The position numbers were made by a program, and so were the translations under genes. Below are positions 61,357 through 64,000 of a DNA stretch of 64,000 nucleotides, piece by piece (the first letter of the stretch is position 1; each line of letters begins with the position of its first letter). Under the pieces are notes generated by a model. It was given only the letters and a program-made list of their open reading frames with translations, had not been told where the DNA came from and made no database searches. The stretch spans positions 8,879,001 to 8,943,000 of the forward strand of contig NZ_CP095481.1 in the NCBI RefSeq assembly GCF_023023025.1. Reading direction: 5' to 3'. The stretch comes from Amycolatopsis sp. WQ 127309 (GTDB lineage: Bacteria > Actinomycetota > Actinomycetes > Mycobacteriales > Pseudonocardiaceae).

Positions 61357-63032
61357 CAGGCCTCCGTCCGGGCCAGGCGGCCGGGTGCGCGGGGCGGGCG
61401 CGGCCGCGGGCCGCGCTGCCCGGTCTGGGTGATCGGGGCGCGGTTGTCGCCGCCGATGGTGATGTCGTTGTTGATCACGACGGCCGCCTGCTCCTCGAAC
61501 TTCGCCGTCGAGAACCCGGCGTCGCCGAGCAGGCCGCCGATCGCCGGCAGGAGCCGGCTTTCGATGATCTTCTCGTACCGTTCGATGTCGACGAGCTGGA
61601 AGTAGTCGGTGAACAGGTTGACCGACGCGAGCTCGCGCAGGGTGCTCGAGGCGCCGTAGCGGTCCGGGTCGAGGACGCCGGGCTCGCGCTTCGGCCGCCG
61701 GATCCAGGACGCGAGGTTCGCGATCCGGCCGGGCAGGCTCGCGGGCATCTCCAGCCACGCCAGGAAACCCTGCCCGAGCGGGCGCAGCGAGTCCGGCCGC
61801 ATCTTGTCCACCACGCGGTACTCGGCCCGGATCGGCGGCAGCATGAACGGCGTCCACTCGACGTACAACGTCGTCTCGTCCACCGCGACGTGCAGGAACG
61901 TCGTGAGCACGAGATCCCGGTCCCAGGTCTCGACCTGGAAGCACAGGTAGTAGCGCGCCCACTCCTTCGGCTCCATCCGGAGCCGGTCGACGTCGGCCTC
62001 GGTGAGCCGGGTGTGCGGCGGGTACTCGATGTCGGGCAGGTACGCCGCGGCCTCCGGCTCGGCCAGGTGGTCGACGAGCTCGGCGGCCGGGGTGAACACC
62101 GCCTCGGTCACGGTCAGCCCGCCCAGCCGCCGATCCGGCGACAGCGAGCCCGACCGGCGGAGGTTCCCGATCGCCTCGCGGATCCCTTCGTACAGCGTTT
62201 CGGTGGTGAGCTCCCGCCGCGTCGCCGGATCACTCTCGTCGTCCTCCAACCGCTCCAGCGGGATCGCCATCGACCAGGCGTCGCGCCGGAAACCGGCCCC
62301 CACGAACGGGTTGTAGCCCCGGTAGACCACCAGCGGCGCGCCGGGCACGCCGGCGAACTCGTCACCGCGCTGGTACCGGGCGAGCTGGTCGCGGAAGTCT
62401 TCGGTGAACAGCCCGGTGAGGCTGCCGCTGTCGGCCGCGGGGGCGGCGTGGCGCTTGAAGCGCGTCGTCAGCAGGTTCCACAGGGACCAGCGCTCGAGCG
62501 TGACGATCACCAGCACGACCAGGGCCAGCACGACACCGATGACGGTCCGGGCGGTGTCACCGCCCGTCGACGACGGCTCGTAGTCGTCGTAGTACCGGGA
62601 GGAGGACCGGCTCCCGGAATCGAAGAACTCGCCCGCGTAGGGCAGCAGCACCGCCACGGCCAGGACGGCGAGGCCGAAGCCGATCACGATCTTCGGGTTG
62701 ATCGACCGCTGCGGCGCGTACCCGGCTTTCCCCGAACGCGCGACCACCAGGACGACCGACAGCACGATCCAGCCGTAGAGCAGCGGGTTGTCCCACGACA
62801 GCCCGACGACGATGGCCATCAGCAGCACCAGCAGGCCGTCGTAGTTCTTCCGGCGGGCCCGCGCCCGCACCGCCTCCGTGAGCACGCGGCCCGCGTCGAG
62901 CCCCGTCGACGGCGGCACCGGACGGGTGGGCTCGACGAGGAACTCGGTGATCGCCCGTTTGCTGTAGCCGGGGTCGAGGTAGGACGCCGCGCACAGGTAG
63001 CGCGTGGTGTCGTCGGCCGTGCCTGAGGACAT
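61356..63032 (-). CDS. Membrane protein of unknown function with C-terminal GDNRAPITQTG motif
   Basis: A 558-residue protein. Residues 1-60 are cytoplasmic; about four membrane helices lie between 68 and 190 (YDGLLVLLMAIVVGLSW, NPKIVIGFGLAVLAVAVLLP, TVIGVVLALVVLVIVTLERW). A large soluble domain follows (about 200-520), and the last 30 residues hold the shared GDNRAPITQTG motif. The ATG at 63032 follows GAGGGAG; a start 14 codons upstream lacks a site. It forms a two-gene cassette with the small gene at 61015. I recognise no named family. Confidence 0.72.
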   Translation of the reverse strand: MSSGTADDTTRYLCAASYLDPGYSKRAITEFLVEPTRPVPPSTGLDAGRVLTEAVRARARRKNYDGLLVLLMAIVVGLSWDNPLLYGWIVLSVVLVVARSGKAGYAPQRSINPKIVIGFGLAVLAVAVLLPYAGEFFDSGSRSSSRYYDDYEPSSTGGDTARTVIGVVLALVVLVIVTLERWSLWNLLTTRFKRHAAPAADSGSLTGLFTEDFRDQLARYQRGDEFAGVPGAPLVVYRGYNPFVGAGFRRDAWSMAIPLERLEDDESDPATRRELTTETLYEGIREAIGNLRRSGSLSPDRRLGGLTVTEAVFTPAAELVDHLAEPEAAAYLPDIEYPPHTRLTEADVDRLRMEPKEWARYYLCFQVETWDRDLVLTTFLHVAVDETTLYVEWTPFMLPPIRAEYRVVDKMRPDSLRPLGQGFLAWLEMPASLPGRIANLASWIRRPKREPGVLDPDRYGASSTLRELASVNLFTDYFQLVDIERYEKIIESRLLPAIGGLLGDAGFSTAKFEEQAAVVINNDITIGGDNRAPITQTGQRGPRPRPPRAPGRLARTEA

Positions 63033-63317
63033 TGCTGCTCCCTCGCGTTTCCGGAGGGTCGAGGCCGGGCGCACCGCTTCCGGACGGCTCCCTCACCTGC
63101 AATTTGCCGACCGTAGCATGCACTCGAAGAACGCGGCACCGTATTTCCCGGGCCGGTTCCGGAAACCCGCCGGAAATGGGCGCGGTCGCGGATTCCGGGA
63201 ATGGGCCGGACCGGCATTCGACAATTTCTTCGCGCCCGGCCGAAAAGATCACGGTATGTCCATTGTGGACAGTCCAGGCGAGTCGGCGGCCCCTGCCGCT
63301 CCGGTCGTGAGCGCGCG

Positions 63318-64000
63318 CTAGGACGCCGACGTCACGCGGTAGACGTCGTAGACGCCTTCCACGCCGCGGACCACCTTGAGGACGTGGCCCAGGTGCTTCG
63401 GGTCGCCCATCTCGAACGAGAAGCGGCTGACCGCGACCCGGTCGCGGGACGTCGTCACCGAGGCCGACAGGATGTTGACCTTCTCGTCGGCCAGCACCTT
63501 CGTCACGTCCGAGAGCAGGCGGTGCCGGTCGAGGGCCTCGACCTGGATGGCCACCAGGAACACCGACGACGCCGACGGCGCCCACTCGACCTCGACCAGC
63601 CGCTCGGGCTGGGACTGCAGGTCGCCGGCGTTGGTGCAGTCGGTGCGGTGCACCGAAACGCCGCCGCCGCGGGTCACGAAGCCGAGGATCTCGTCGCCCG
63701 GCACCGGGGTGCAGCAGCGGGCCAGCTTCGCCCAGACGTCGCTCGCGCCCTTGACCACGACGCCGACGTCGTTGGAGCCGCGGCGCCGGGTGACGGTGGA
63801 CGGCGTCGCGCGCTCGGCGAGCTCCTCCTCCGCCGCGTCGACGCCGCCGATGAGCGCGACCAGGCGCTGCACGACGTGCTTGGCGCTGGTGTGGCCCTCC
63901 CCCACCGCCGCGTACAGCGACGAGATGTCGGCGTGGCGCAGCTCGGTGGCGATCGAGCCCATCGACTCCGCGGAGACCAGCCGCTGGATCGGCAGGCCGA
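63318..64000 (-). CDS. rel: Rel (p)ppGpp synthetase/hydrolase, C-terminal part
   Basis: The last 227 codons of rel; the gene continues past the right edge. What is visible is the C-terminal regulatory half: the helical segment before it, the zinc-finger/RIS domain ([28 protein letters not shown]) and the ACT domain ([20 protein letters not shown]). Rel makes and destroys the stringent-response alarmone. The stop is a TAG at 63318-63320. The 285 bases from 63033 to 63317 between this gene and the membrane protein show no other feature. Confidence 0.95.
   Translation of the reverse strand, partial: GLPIQRLVSAESMGSIATELRHADISSLYAAVGEGHTSAKHVVQRLVALIGGVDAAEEELAERATPSTVTRRRGSNDVGVVVKGASDVWAKLARCCTPVPGDEILGFVTRGGGVSVHRTDCTNAGDLQSQPERLVEVEWAPSASSVFLVAIQVEALDRHRLLSDVTKVLADEKVNILSASVTTSRDRVAVSRFSFEMGDPKHLGHVLKVVRGVEGVYDVYRVTSAS

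Overview
The window is very GC-rich with GTG and TTG starts, actinobacterial families (DUF3040, DUF6131, a conservon, AfsR-type regulator, Ku/LigD end joining) and short dispersed palindromes of a kind I associate with Amycolatopsis. I read it as a Pseudonocardiales chromosome, most likely Amycolatopsis-like; the genus is inference.

Layout. 1-12 kb is a secreted beta-glucan locus: a Tat-exported discoidin-domain protein, a LacI regulator, a GH3/GH16 operon and a divergent probable GH55 enzyme, linked by repeated F5/8 type C modules. 12-16.3 kb holds an FAD monooxygenase/metallo-beta-lactamase pair with a divergent MarR regulator, then ribA with another MarR gene. 16.4-21.6 kb is one large SF1 helicase with a Vsr-like nuclease domain, a candidate defence gene. 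21.8-28 kb carries a LysE exporter, a MetE-core protein, a DinB2-like polymerase, a TetR/AurF-type oxygenase pair and a membrane protein/acetyltransferase pair. At 28.1 kb an S-adenosylhomocysteine (SAH) riboswitch with a terminator precedes ahcY.

30-43 kb contains ku, a four-gene conservon followed by a styrene-monooxygenase-like flavoprotein, a TetR-controlled heterodimeric ABC exporter, and separate LigD-type phosphoesterase (with a dead ligase-like domain) and polymerase genes. 43-50 kb has an AfsR-like regulator, a DJ-1 protein with its AraC-type partner, and a YibE/F membrane protein with a repetitive N-terminus. 50-55 kb is mainly housekeeping and unknown genes (cyclophilin, class IV aminotransferase, LysM-like protein). 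55.4-59.1 kb is a GH105/GH97 pair, followed by a truncated P-loop protein, a crotonase, a hydrolase, an unknown two-gene membrane cassette, and the 3' end of rel at the window edge.

How genes work together: GH16, GH55 and GH3 would take beta-1,3-glucan to glucose under LacI control; the MetE-like protein and AhcY both touch the methyl cycle; Ku with LigD polymerase and phosphoesterase form an end-joining set. I saw no tRNA, rRNA, CRISPR array, transposase or prophage.
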